Below are positions 9,200-19,946 of a stretch of 64,000 nucleotides of DNA, piece after piece. Position numbers and translations under genes: made by a program. The first letter of the stretch is position 1; each line of letters opens with the position of its first letter. A model generated the notes under the pieces. That model had not been told where the DNA came from. It was given only the letters and a program-made list of their open reading frames with translations, and did not search any database. Source of the stretch: Comamonadaceae bacterium (lineage in GTDB: Bacteria; Pseudomonadota; Gammaproteobacteria; Burkholderiales; Burkholderiaceae_C). The DNA lies in the NCBI GenBank assembly GCA_027483665.1, contig JAIXUC010000026.1, forward strand, positions 124,001 to 188,000, in the 5' to 3' direction.

Positions 9200-10411
9200 A
9201 TGACTGCTGCGCTGGCTGCTTCCCCCCATGTGATGAACACCTACGCCAGATTGCCCATCGCGCTGTCGCACGGGCGAGGCTGCAGGGTTTGGGATGTCAA
9301 CGGGCGCTCCTACCTTGACGCCTTGGGCGGAATTGCCGTGAACACGCTGGGGCACGCACACCCGCAGTTGGTGGCAGCGCTACAAGACCAGGTCGGCAAG
9401 CTCATCCACACCAGCAATTACTACCACGTGCCCGACCAAGAAGTGCTGGCCGCCAAGCTGGTGGAGCTCTCTGGCCTGAGCAATGTGTTTTTTTGCTCAA
9501 CCGGCCTGGAAGCCAACGAGGCCGCTTTGAAGCTGGCGCGAAAGTTTGGGCACGACCGCGGTATCGATCGCCCAGAGATCGTCGTATATGAGCGCGCTTT
9601 CCATGGCCGCAGCATCGCCACGCTGAGTGCCACCGGCAACCCCAAGGTGCAAGCGGGGTTTGGACCTCTGGTTGAGGGCTTCATTCGGGTTCCACAGAAC
9701 GACATCGAGGCCGTGCGCAAAGCGACTGCCGGCAACCCCAATGTGGTGGCGGTGTTCTTCGAGACCATTCAAGGCGAAGGCGGCGTCAACTCCATGCGCG
9801 TGGACTACCTGCGCGACATCCGTGCCCTGTGCGACGAACGCAACTGGCTGCTGATGATCGATGAGGTGCAATGCGGCATCGGGCGCACGGGCAAGTGGTT
9901 TGCCCACCAGTGGGCGGGCATCTTGCCCGACGTCATGCCACTGGCCAAAGGTTTGGGCTCGGGGGTGCCGATCGGCGCTGTGGTGGCTGGACCCAAGGCT
10001 GCCAATATCTTCAAACCCGGCAATCACGGAACAACCTTTGGCGGTAATCCGCTGGCCATGCGCGCAGGTGTCGAGACGCTGCGCATCATGGAACAAGACG
10101 GCTTGCTTGCCAACGCTGCCCGGGTGGGAGCGCACCTCATGGCCGGTCTGCGGCGAGAACTGGGCGACCTGCCCACGCTGCGGGAGATTCGCGGACAAGG
10201 CTTGATGATCGGGGTAGAACTGACCGTGCCCTGCGGCGACTTGGTGAAGCACTGCGCGGAGGCCGGTTTGCTGATCAGCGTGACGGCAGACTCGGTGATC
10301 CGCTTGGTGCCGCCGCTCATACTCACCGAGGCCGAAGCCGACGAGATCGTGGCCTTGCTCTGCCCGCTCATCCACGAGCACTTTTCCCAGCCCGCTTTGG
10401 CGACCGCCTGA
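9200..10411 (+). CDS. argD: Acetylornithine aminotransferase (class III PLP enzyme)
   Basis: ArgD converts N-acetylglutamate semialdehyde to N-acetylornithine with glutamate as amino donor, and often also serves in lysine synthesis. The 403-residue protein shows the class III fold: DALGGIAVNTLGHAHP at the N-terminus, FFCSTGLEANEAALK for phosphate binding, and LMIDEVQCGIGRTG followed by LAKGLGSG, which holds the PLP lysine. An AGGAGAA ribosome-binding site precedes the ATG. argF follows 11 bases later, so the two form an arginine operon. Confidence 0.93.
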   Translation: MTAALAASPHVMNTYARLPIALSHGRGCRVWDVNGRSYLDALGGIAVNTLGHAHPQLVAALQDQVGKLIHTSNYYHVPDQEVLAAKLVELSGLSNVFFCSTGLEANEAALKLARKFGHDRGIDRPEIVVYERAFHGRSIATLSATGNPKVQAGFGPLVEGFIRVPQNDIEAVRKATAGNPNVVAVFFETIQGEGGVNSMRVDYLRDIRALCDERNWLLMIDEVQCGIGRTGKWFAHQWAGILPDVMPLAKGLGSGVPIGAVVAGPKAANIFKPGNHGTTFGGNPLAMRAGVETLRIMEQDGLLANAARVGAHLMAGLRRELGDLPTLREIRGQGLMIGVELTVPCGDLVKHCAEAGLLISVTADSVIRLVPPLILTEAEADEIVALLCPLIHEHFSQPALATA

Positions 10412-10422
10412 AGCCTGCGCCG

Positions 10423-11367
10423 ATGAAACACTATTTGCAATTCAAGGACTTCAGCGCTGAAGAGTATGCGCAGGTGTTTGCGCGAGCGGCCATCATCAAA
10501 CGTAAATTCAAGGCCTACGAGAAGTACCACCCATTGGTCGATCGGACGCTGGCGATGATTTTTGAAAAAGCCAGCACACGTACCCGCGTCAGCTTTGAGG
10601 CAGGCATGTACCAGTTGGGCGGCAGCGTCGTGCACTTGACGACGGGCGACAGCCAACTGGGCCGGGCCGAACCGCTGGAAGACAGTGCCCGCGTGATCAG
10701 CCGCATGGTCGACCTGGTCATGATTCGCACTTTCGAGCAGACCAAAATTGAAACCTTCGCAGCCCATTCGCGCGTGCCGGTCATCAACGGCCTGACCAAC
10801 GAATTCCATCCCTGCCAGATCATGGCCGATCTGTTCACTTATCTGGAGCACCGCTGCCTGGACGACGAAGGCATGCCCGACTTGAACCGGCTGCGCGGCA
10901 AGGTGGTGGCCTGGGTTGGCGATGGCAACAACATGGCCAACACTTGGCTGCAAGCGGCTGAGCTGCTGGGTTTTACCGTGCATGTCAGCACGCCGAGCGG
11001 CTATGAAGCACAGACAAAAATTGCGGGCATCTCAGCCGACAGCGGCTGCTGGCGGTCGTTTTCGGACCCGCTGCAGGCTTGCCGTGACGCGGATCTGGTC
11101 ACCACCGACGTGTGGACCAGCATGGGCTTTGAAGCTGAAAACGAGGTGCGCAGGAAGGCGTTTGCCGACTGGCGCGTCACCCGGCAACTGATGCAAGCAG
11201 CGCGGCCAGACGCCTTGTTCATGCACTGCTTACCGGCGCATCGCGGGGAAGAAGTGGAAGCCGAAGTGATCGATGGGCCGCAGTCGGTGGTGTGGGACGA
11301 GGCGGAAAACCGCATGCATGTTCAAAAGGCATTGATGGAGTACCTGCTGCTCGGTCGAGTAGCCTGA
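10423..11367 (+). CDS. argF: Ornithine carbamoyltransferase
   Basis: This enzyme makes citrulline from ornithine and carbamoyl phosphate in the arginine pathway. The 314-residue protein has the carbamoyl-phosphate motif STRTR at residues 51-55, the NGLTNEFHPCQ loop, DVWTSMGFE for ornithine binding, and HCLPAHRGEE. It directly follows argD. The length and motifs fit the anabolic enzyme. The downstream gene is convergent with only 28 bases between them and no visible terminator. Confidence 0.95.
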   Translation: MKHYLQFKDFSAEEYAQVFARAAIIKRKFKAYEKYHPLVDRTLAMIFEKASTRTRVSFEAGMYQLGGSVVHLTTGDSQLGRAEPLEDSARVISRMVDLVMIRTFEQTKIETFAAHSRVPVINGLTNEFHPCQIMADLFTYLEHRCLDDEGMPDLNRLRGKVVAWVGDGNNMANTWLQAAELLGFTVHVSTPSGYEAQTKIAGISADSGCWRSFSDPLQACRDADLVTTDVWTSMGFEAENEVRRKAFADWRVTRQLMQAARPDALFMHCLPAHRGEEVEAEVIDGPQSVVWDEAENRMHVQKALMEYLLLGRVA

Positions 11368-11395
11368 GTTCACCTGCTGAAAGCGAAAGCCCACG

Positions 11396-12628
11396 TCAGC
11401 CAGCGTACAGCCAGGGCGAGTCCATCAGATGCGGGCCCGCCACCCTCAAGGCAGCGTCACGGCCCCAGCGCATGAGGCCTGTTGCATGGAACAGCCGGCC
11501 ATTGCGCCGCGCTTGCGCCTGAACCCGTGCATTGCGCGCCCAGCGCGCCACACCGAACTGCCGCACGGCCGTGATCGGGTCGACTCGGCCTGTGGTGTCT
11601 GCGCTTGCGGCCATGGCTTGCGCCAAGGCATCGGCATCTTCCAGCGCCATCGCAGCGCCCTGCGCCAAGTAAGGCCGCATGGGGTGCGCGGCATCACCGA
11701 GCAATGCAACCCGGCCGCTGCCATGGCACCCCGGGCCGTCCATGGGCGGGCGATCATGCAAAACCCACAGGCGCCAGTTCTCGGCAACGCCTAGCAAGTT
11801 GCGCAATGGTGCAGCCATCGCGGGCAGGTGCTCGGCCATCCAGTGGGCGGGCGCTGCGCAATCCCAAGCGGATCTTTGGGCTTCACTGGCTTCGTCGATT
11901 TGCTGCGATGTCCCATGCACAAACGCGACCAAGTTGTAGGTGGCACCTGCTTGCACGGGGTAGCCCACCACATGCAAACGCGGGCCCATCCAGACGGTCA
12001 CACCGTCGGCCTCCACCGACGGCGGCACCTCATCGCGCGCCAGCAAGGCACGCAAGGCGACGTGACCCGTGGGTGTCGGTGAAGGGCGCGCGCCTGTCGC
12101 CCCCAACACCGACGAACGCACCCGACTCCACAGGCCATCGCAACCAGCCACCCAGGGGCTGCTGATCGGCGATGCGCCTTCTACATCGATCAAGACCTGA
12201 TGGTCCTGCTGACGCAAGCCCGCAACACGGCAACGGGTGCGAAGCTCTACGCCGTGGCCTCGCGCAGCCTGTGCCAGCAGCGCGTGTAAATCACCTCGGT
12301 GGACGGTGCAGTAAGGCGCGCCATAGCGTTTTGCAAACGCCTCGCCGAGGGGCAAGGTTGCCAACACTTCACCCGTCCAAGCACTGCGGGCACGCACGGC
12401 ATGCGGCTCACAAGCCACAGCAGCCAAGGCCGGGCCCAGCCCCCAAGCCCGCAGCCGACGCACAGCGTTGGGACCCAACTGAATGCCAGCGCCCACCTCC
12501 TCCAAAGCGCTCGCTTGGTCCAGCACCTGCAGGGGAGCATCGAGGGCACCTCGGGCGCGCAAGGCAACTGCAGTCGCCAAGCCGGCAATGCCAGCACCGA
12601 TCAGGGTCACGGGGTCATGCGGTTGCAT
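11396..12628 (-). CDS. FAD-dependent monooxygenase, salicylate hydroxylase-like
   Basis: A 410-residue flavoprotein of the aromatic-ring hydroxylase (PHBH/UbiH) type. It has the N-terminal GAGIAGLATA dinucleotide fold, a CDGLWSRVR segment (the DG motif), and the GDAAHPMRPYLAQGAAMALEDA-type FAD ribityl motif near residue 300. Such enzymes hydroxylate aromatic or related acids using NAD(P)H and oxygen. The substrate cannot be read from sequence, and no other catabolic genes are adjacent. I chose the ATG at 12628; a longer open frame starts at 12667. The upstream symporter transcript ends at a terminator before this start. Confidence 0.8.
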   Translation of the reverse strand: MQPHDPVTLIGAGIAGLATAVALRARGALDAPLQVLDQASALEEVGAGIQLGPNAVRRLRAWGLGPALAAVACEPHAVRARSAWTGEVLATLPLGEAFAKRYGAPYCTVHRGDLHALLAQAARGHGVELRTRCRVAGLRQQDHQVLIDVEGASPISSPWVAGCDGLWSRVRSSVLGATGARPSPTPTGHVALRALLARDEVPPSVEADGVTVWMGPRLHVVGYPVQAGATYNLVAFVHGTSQQIDEASEAQRSAWDCAAPAHWMAEHLPAMAAPLRNLLGVAENWRLWVLHDRPPMDGPGCHGSGRVALLGDAAHPMRPYLAQGAAMALEDADALAQAMAASADTTGRVDPITAVRQFGVARWARNARVQAQARRNGRLFHATGLMRWGRDAALRVAGPHLMDSPWLYAG

Positions 12629-12650
12629 CAGGAGATCACGCCATGTTGAA

Positions 12651-12686
12651 AACAAAAAAGCCCGCAAGCTTGACGCCTGCGGGCTT
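12651..12686 (-). terminator. Rho-independent terminator after the symporter gene
   Basis: Nine-base stem AAGCCCGCA/TGCGGGCTT (12658-12666 and 12678-12686). Read on the minus strand it is followed by CTTTTTTG, a proper U tract. It lies about 70 bases after the symporter stop and just before the monooxygenase start, so it separates the two units. Confidence 0.88.
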
Positions 12687-12758
12687 GCAGTCTGGCACAG
12701 GCCAGACCGGCTATCGACGGGGTCGAGGTGTCGACTGAATCAGCCGACACCCACCGAC

Positions 12759-14879
12759 TTAGCCCGCCTTCAAGCTGGGGTAACGCACGTACTCGACCAG
12801 CTCTTGCACCTTCTTGCTGGGCGCCGGGGTGACGAAGCTCAACAAGATGATGGTGGCAAAGCCAACCGGCACGCCGAACAAACCAGCCGAGATGGGCTGA
12901 ATGCCGAACCACAGGCTGACCGGCGACTCGATGCCGAACACACCGCGCAGCCAAACTTGGTTCATCACCATGTAGTAAGCGGTCACGGCCAAACCAGCGA
13001 CCATGCCGGCCGAGGCAGCAATGCCCGTGGCGCGCTTCCAGAAGATGCCCAACGTGAGCGCCGGGAAGAACGAGGCGGCCGCGAACGAGAAGGCCGCAGA
13101 CACCAGGAACAAGATGTCCGCTGGTTTTTGTGCCGCCACGTAAGCCGCAGCCAAGGCCACGATCAACAGCAAGGTCTTGGAGATGGCAACACGGCGGCCG
13201 GTGGAGGCGTTCGGGTCGATCATCTTGTAGTACAGGTCGTGCGACAGCGCGTTGGCAATCGTCAGCAACAAGCCATCAGCCGTGGACAGCGCAGCAGCCA
13301 AACCGCCGGCAGCCACCAGACCCGAGATCACGTAGGGCAGACCACCGATTTCTGGCGTGGCCAACACCACGATGTCACCGCCAATGGTCATCTCGTTGAG
13401 CTGCAAGATGCCGTCCTTGTTGATGTCGGTCACCGACAGCAAGGTCGGATCGACCTTGGTCCACGCGGCCACCCACTGCGGCAGTTCGCTGAACGGCGTG
13501 CCGATCAGCACGTTGAACACCTCGTACTTCACCAACACGGCCAAAGCAGGTGCCGTGAAGTAGAGCAAGAAGATGAAGAACAGCGACCAGGTCACCGATT
13601 CACGCGCTTCCTTCACGCTGGGCACGGTGTAGTAGCGCATCAGGATGTGCGGCAGCGCGGCCGTACCCACCATCAAGCAGAAGATCAGCGCCAGGAAGTT
13701 GCGGCGAGACTCGTTGTAAGCCTTTTGTGCAGCAGCGTCGCCATCGGGGTTGCCTGCGTAGGCCTGTGCGTGGATCGGCATGCCGTTGAGCGGACGGGCC
13801 TTGGCGTCAGCAGCGGCCTTGGCACGGGTCCAGGCAGCCTTGGCGGCGTCAGGGTCCTTAGGCAAAGCAGCCAAAGTCTTTTCTGCAGCAGCGATGTCGG
13901 CTGCAGGTGCGTTGGCAGCCTTCAAGTCGACGACGGCCTTCTCAGCGGCAGCTTTATCAATCGCCAGTGCAGCAGCGGGGTCCTTCAGCTTTTCAGCCAA
14001 GGCAGCCGAGCGGTCAGCGAAGATCTTGCGAACTTCGAGTTCCTTGGGGTCTGCAGTCAGGCGCTTCTCGGCTTCCGTCACCTTGACCAGTTGCTGGCCG
14101 TAGATGAGCTGTGGCACGGGAACGCTGGTTTGCTTGACAGACAGCCAGACCACGGGGATCAGGTAGGCCACGATCAAGATGATGTACTGCGCCACCTGGG
14201 TCCAGGTCACAGCGCGCATACCACCCAAGAACGAGCACACCAAAATGCCACCGAGGCCCAAGAAGATGCCCAGCTCAAAGGCCACGCCGGTCAGGCGCGC
14301 TGTGATCAGGCCCACGCCGTAGATCTGCGCCACCACGTACACGAACGAGCACAAGATGGCCGCGAAGATGCCGATGAAACGTGGCAGGTTGCCGCCGTAG
14401 CGCTCACCCAGAAAGTCTGGGATGGTGAACTGGCCGAACTTGCGCATGTAGGGTGCCAGGAACAGCGCCACCAAACAGTAGCCGCCGGTCCAGCCCATGA
14501 TGAATGCCAAACCGCCGTAACCCGTCAGGTAGAGCGTACCGGCCATGCCGATGAAGGAGGCAGCAGACATCCAGTCAGCGCCGGTTGCCATGCCGTTATA
14601 GACGGCAGGCACGCGACGACCGGCTACGTAGTACTCGGCTGCGTCGTTGGTGCGGCTCATGATGCCGATGCCAGCGTACAAACCGATGGTGGCGATCAGG
14701 AAGATGAAGCCGATCCACGTGCGTGGCAGGCCCATTTGCTCCAGGATGGCCAAGGCCACCACGAAGATGGCAAAGCCGCCCGTGTACCAGGTGTAGACCT
14801 TGTTGAGGTTGGCCTTGAAGGCTTTTTTGTCGGCACTGGAATTGGATCCAGTTGCCTCGTTACCAAATAGTCCAGCCAT
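12759..14879 (-). CDS. Sodium:solute symporter, VC_2705-type large subunit
   Basis: A 706-residue member of the SSS family, related to acetate permease ActP; it probably imports a small organic anion with sodium. About 13-14 membrane helices are visible. Core motifs include EYYVAGRRVPAVYNGMATGADWMSAAS near residues 82-108 (broken here only for naming) and AALSTADGLLLT, the helix that carries sodium ligands. Two features stand out: a soluble, Ala/Lys/Asp-rich insert at about residues 262-392 and a perfect EF-hand loop at residues 485-496. The partner DUF4212 gene ends 3 bases upstream, and a GAGGAG ribosome-binding site lies within its 3' end. Confidence 0.9.
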   Translation of the reverse strand: MAGLFGNEATGSNSSADKKAFKANLNKVYTWYTGGFAIFVVALAILEQMGLPRTWIGFIFLIATIGLYAGIGIMSRTNDAAEYYVAGRRVPAVYNGMATGADWMSAASFIGMAGTLYLTGYGGLAFIMGWTGGYCLVALFLAPYMRKFGQFTIPDFLGERYGGNLPRFIGIFAAILCSFVYVVAQIYGVGLITARLTGVAFELGIFLGLGGILVCSFLGGMRAVTWTQVAQYIILIVAYLIPVVWLSVKQTSVPVPQLIYGQQLVKVTEAEKRLTADPKELEVRKIFADRSAALAEKLKDPAAALAIDKAAAEKAVVDLKAANAPAADIAAAEKTLAALPKDPDAAKAAWTRAKAAADAKARPLNGMPIHAQAYAGNPDGDAAAQKAYNESRRNFLALIFCLMVGTAALPHILMRYYTVPSVKEARESVTWSLFFIFLLYFTAPALAVLVKYEVFNVLIGTPFSELPQWVAAWTKVDPTLLSVTDINKDGILQLNEMTIGGDIVVLATPEIGGLPYVISGLVAAGGLAAALSTADGLLLTIANALSHDLYYKMIDPNASTGRRVAISKTLLLIVALAAAYVAAQKPADILFLVSAAFSFAAASFFPALTLGIFWKRATGIAASAGMVAGLAVTAYYMVMNQVWLRGVFGIESPVSLWFGIQPISAGLFGVPVGFATIILLSFVTPAPSKKVQELVEYVRYPSLKAG

Positions 14880-14882
14880 GGC

Positions 14883-15143
14883 TTACTCCTCGATTTCCTG
14901 AACGCCGTGTTCGACGTCCAAGCGGTTCATGTAACGGGCGTAGAAGCCGATGATCAGCACGTAGATCACCAACGAGCCTTGAGCTCCCATCCAGAAACTG
15001 AACGGCCAGCCAAAGAAATTGAAGTTCAGATCGCGTGCGAAATACGACACGACGAACGTCACCACGAACCAGATGGCCAACAGAATCGCCGTGATGTTCA
15101 GGTTCTTCTGCCAATACCGCCGATGGTTTTCGGTCAACTCCAT
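14883..15143 (-). CDS. DUF4212 protein, small subunit of the sodium:solute symporter
   Basis: An 86-residue protein with two membrane helices (about residues 17-38 and 50-72), beginning with the family pattern ELTENHRRYWQKN. DUF4212 proteins are almost always encoded next to VC_2705-type symporters and are regarded as their small subunit. The frame is open to 15278, but a strong GGAGGT ribosome-binding site directly precedes the ATG at 15143, which fits the family N-terminus. Confidence 0.9.
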   Translation of the reverse strand: MELTENHRRYWQKNLNITAILLAIWFVVTFVVSYFARDLNFNFFGWPFSFWMGAQGSLVIYVLIIGFYARYMNRLDVEHGVQEIEE

Positions 15144-15274
15144 GTCACCTACCTCCAACAAGTTCGCCCTAGCGGGCACATCGCGACCACCACTGTCTCC
15201 CGTGGCCTGTTTGGTCGCGTCCTTCGTCGCCCGGCCGCTTGCGCGACCCGGCATACCTCTGTCAACCAGCGCAC

Positions 15275-15853
15275 TCAACTCGGCTGCGCCACGCGCAGGC
15301 CGGTCTCACGCTCCAGTTGAGCCGCCACCTTGGGCTCGAAACCTTTCAGGTGACGAATGATTTTTTCTGCTTCTTGGGGCTCATGCCGGTCGAGGTGAAC
15401 CCGGGCCAGTTGGTACCAGCCGTAAGGGCTCATGGGTTGCAGGCGGGTGTTTTCTTTCAGGGCAGCAACCGCTTCATCAAAGCGCCGCTCTTCGATCAAA
15501 AGCAGAGCCAGGCCGTACCAGGCTCGGTCCATCTTCACGTCCAAAGAAAGTGCGCGGCGGAAGGCGGGCTCCGCTGCAACACGGTCGCCGGCTTCATGCA
15601 GCAAGTAGCCCAAGTTGAACCAACCCGCTTCTTGCTCTGGGTGATGCGCCACCAACACGCGCAGGGCCGCGATGGCGCCAAGCTTGTCGCCCATCTGCGC
15701 ACGCACATGCGCGATGCTGGCCAACACGTAACGGTCCTGCGGGGCCCGCTGACGCATGGCTTCAAAGGTTTCCAGGGCAGCCTGATGGCGTCCAAATACC
15801 AATTGCCCCATGGCTACCCACTTGTGGAACAGGTATGCGGGCGAAAGATTCAT
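15275..15853 (-). CDS. Tetratricopeptide-repeat protein
   Basis: A 192-residue protein made largely of TPR-like helical pairs. Repeats can be followed by their spacing at about residues 10-42, 44-78, 80-112 and 114-146 (Gly/Ala-rich turns such as GWFNLGYLLHEAGD). TPRs are protein-binding scaffolds; the partner is unknown. The ATG at 15853 overlaps the stop of the upstream membrane protein gene by 4 bases (ATGA). The gene lies 131 bases before the DUF4212/symporter pair on the same strand. Confidence 0.82.
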   Translation of the reverse strand: MNLSPAYLFHKWVAMGQLVFGRHQAALETFEAMRQRAPQDRYVLASIAHVRAQMGDKLGAIAALRVLVAHHPEQEAGWFNLGYLLHEAGDRVAAEPAFRRALSLDVKMDRAWYGLALLLIEERRFDEAVAALKENTRLQPMSPYGWYQLARVHLDRHEPQEAEKIIRHLKGFEPKVAAQLERETGLRVAQPS

Positions 15854-16146
15854 TTGCACAGCTCCACACCAATCTGAAGGCAAATGCGGATCTTGGCCAC
15901 CGTGGCGGCCAGCCATATGAAAGCCAGCAACAAAAATGCCACCAGGGGCACATGGCGATCCAGCACCAGCTTCGGTGACAACCAGCGGGCCACCACGACG
16001 AAGGGACGGCCCACCACCGACAGGGCCTGATAGAACAGGTTCTGGTCGCGCTTGGCGCCAGCGAGCAAGCCAAGAACAAACTGGCCCAAAAAAGCCAGGA
16101 GAGAAATTTCTGCAATCAACTTGATCGCCGACACAAAAAGCAGCAT
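15850..16146 (-). CDS. Small membrane protein, function unknown
   Basis: A 98-residue protein with two or three hydrophobic segments (about residues 3-30, 43-52 and 65-86) separated by a short basic loop. No catalytic motif is visible. It is translationally coupled to the downstream TPR gene by an ATGA overlap, so the two products may act together at the membrane, perhaps with the nearby symporter. That is inference from position only. Confidence 0.7.
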   Translation of the reverse strand: MLLFVSAIKLIAEISLLAFLGQFVLGLLAGAKRDQNLFYQALSVVGRPFVVVARWLSPKLVLDRHVPLVAFLLLAFIWLAATVAKIRICLQIGVELCK

Positions 16147-16224
16147 TCAGCACCCATGAAGAATGGGGGCATTGTTGGCTTGGGCCTTACCAACCACTTA
16201 CATGTCGGCTATGCACGGTCAGCA

Positions 16225-16256
16225 CCGAGGAAAGTCCTAATAGGGTTAACCCTCGG
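16225..16256. other. Hairpin with internal GGGTTAACCC palindrome
   Basis: CCGAGG (16225-16230) pairs with CCTCGG (16251-16256). Inside and overlapping the right arm is a perfect 10-base palindrome GGGTTAACCC (16243-16252). There is no T tract on either strand. The site lies in the 186-base gap between the acnA stop and the start of the membrane-protein/TPR/symporter group, so it may be a regulatory site for that group or an mRNA-end structure of acnA. Confidence 0.35.
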
Positions 16257-16332
16257 CGTGGAGAACCGTATGTCAACGCGTGGCTCCCCTGCCAAGCACA
16301 GCCCAGTTGACAGCGCAGCCCCGGCTTGTGAT

Positions 16333-19182
<2,850 letters not shown>

Positions 19183-19199
19183 GGCATTAAGCTCCCGGC

Positions 19200-19934
19200 G
19201 TGAATTGCGATCAGCTTGCCACGAATCCGCCGCCAACGCATGCCTCGTTCGGTGGTGCAGGCAGTGCGCACGCTCCAGCTGGGGGCGAATGGCAGCCGCA
19301 CCTTCACTTCGAAGACGAGCACCTGCTGATCGCCGAAAAGCCGCCGGGCTTGCTGTGTGTGCCTGGGCGCGGCGCAGACAAGCAAGATTGCTTGCTGACT
19401 CGATTGAAGCGCACCCACCCCAATGCCCTGGTGGTGCACAGGCTGGACCAAGCCACCTCGGGCTTGGTCATCTTTGCCCTGGCCCGACCCGCTCAAGCGG
19501 CTTTGTCTTCTGCCTTCGAAAGGCGCGAGGTGGACAAGCTTTACCTCGCGTGGGTAGCGGGGTTGCTCGGCCAGCCGAAAGCGGCGGGCGAGATCGCGCT
19601 GCCGCTGTCGGCCGACTGGCCCCGACGCCCCCGCCAGCAGGTGGACCATGCCACAGGCAAGCCAGCCTTGACGCGCTGGCAGGTGCTGCTGCACGCACCA
19701 AGCTGCGCAGGTGTGCCCGACCATTCCCTGCTGGAACTGCGGCCTTTGACTGGCCGTACGCACCAACTGCGCGTGCACTTGGCAGCCATCGGACACCCGA
19801 TCGTTGGCGACTTGCTTTATGAAGGCCCCACAGCCCCCCGGCTGATGTTGCACGCGGCTGAACTGAGATTTCCCCACCCAGCGACAGGACAACAGGTGCA
19901 AGCCCTTTCGCCCGCGCCCTTCACTGGGTTTTGA
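19200..19934 (+). CDS. RluA-family pseudouridine synthase
   Basis: A 244-residue RNA pseudouridine synthase. The catalytic motif [11 protein letters not shown] puts the nucleophilic aspartate at residue 83; the [19 protein letters not shown] segment near residues 203-221 is the second family hallmark. It has no S4 domain, like RluA or TruC. Whether the target is rRNA or tRNA cannot be told. The start is a GTG at 19200: an in-frame TAA sits 9 bases upstream and no other start codon precedes the conserved domain. No clear ribosome-binding site is visible. It converges on acnB with 12 bases between stops. Confidence 0.88.
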   Translation: MNCDQLATNPPPTHASFGGAGSAHAPAGGEWQPHLHFEDEHLLIAEKPPGLLCVPGRGADKQDCLLTRLKRTHPNALVVHRLDQATSGLVIFALARPAQAALSSAFERREVDKLYLAWVAGLLGQPKAAGEIALPLSADWPRRPRQQVDHATGKPALTRWQVLLHAPSCAGVPDHSLLELRPLTGRTHQLRVHLAAIGHPIVGDLLYEGPTAPRLMLHAAELRFPHPATGQQVQALSPAPFTGF

Positions 19935-19946
19935 GGCTTACAGGTC

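Noticed and set aside
12483-14870. 795-codon open frame on the plus strand
   Set aside because: Antisense to the symporter gene; no ribosome-binding site, no domain, and His/Gln/Arg-rich shadow composition.
16227-16237. GAGGAAAGTCC, which resembles the start of RNase P RNA
   Set aside because: None of the other conserved RNase P RNA elements follow, and the stretch to the next gene is too short for that RNA on either strand.
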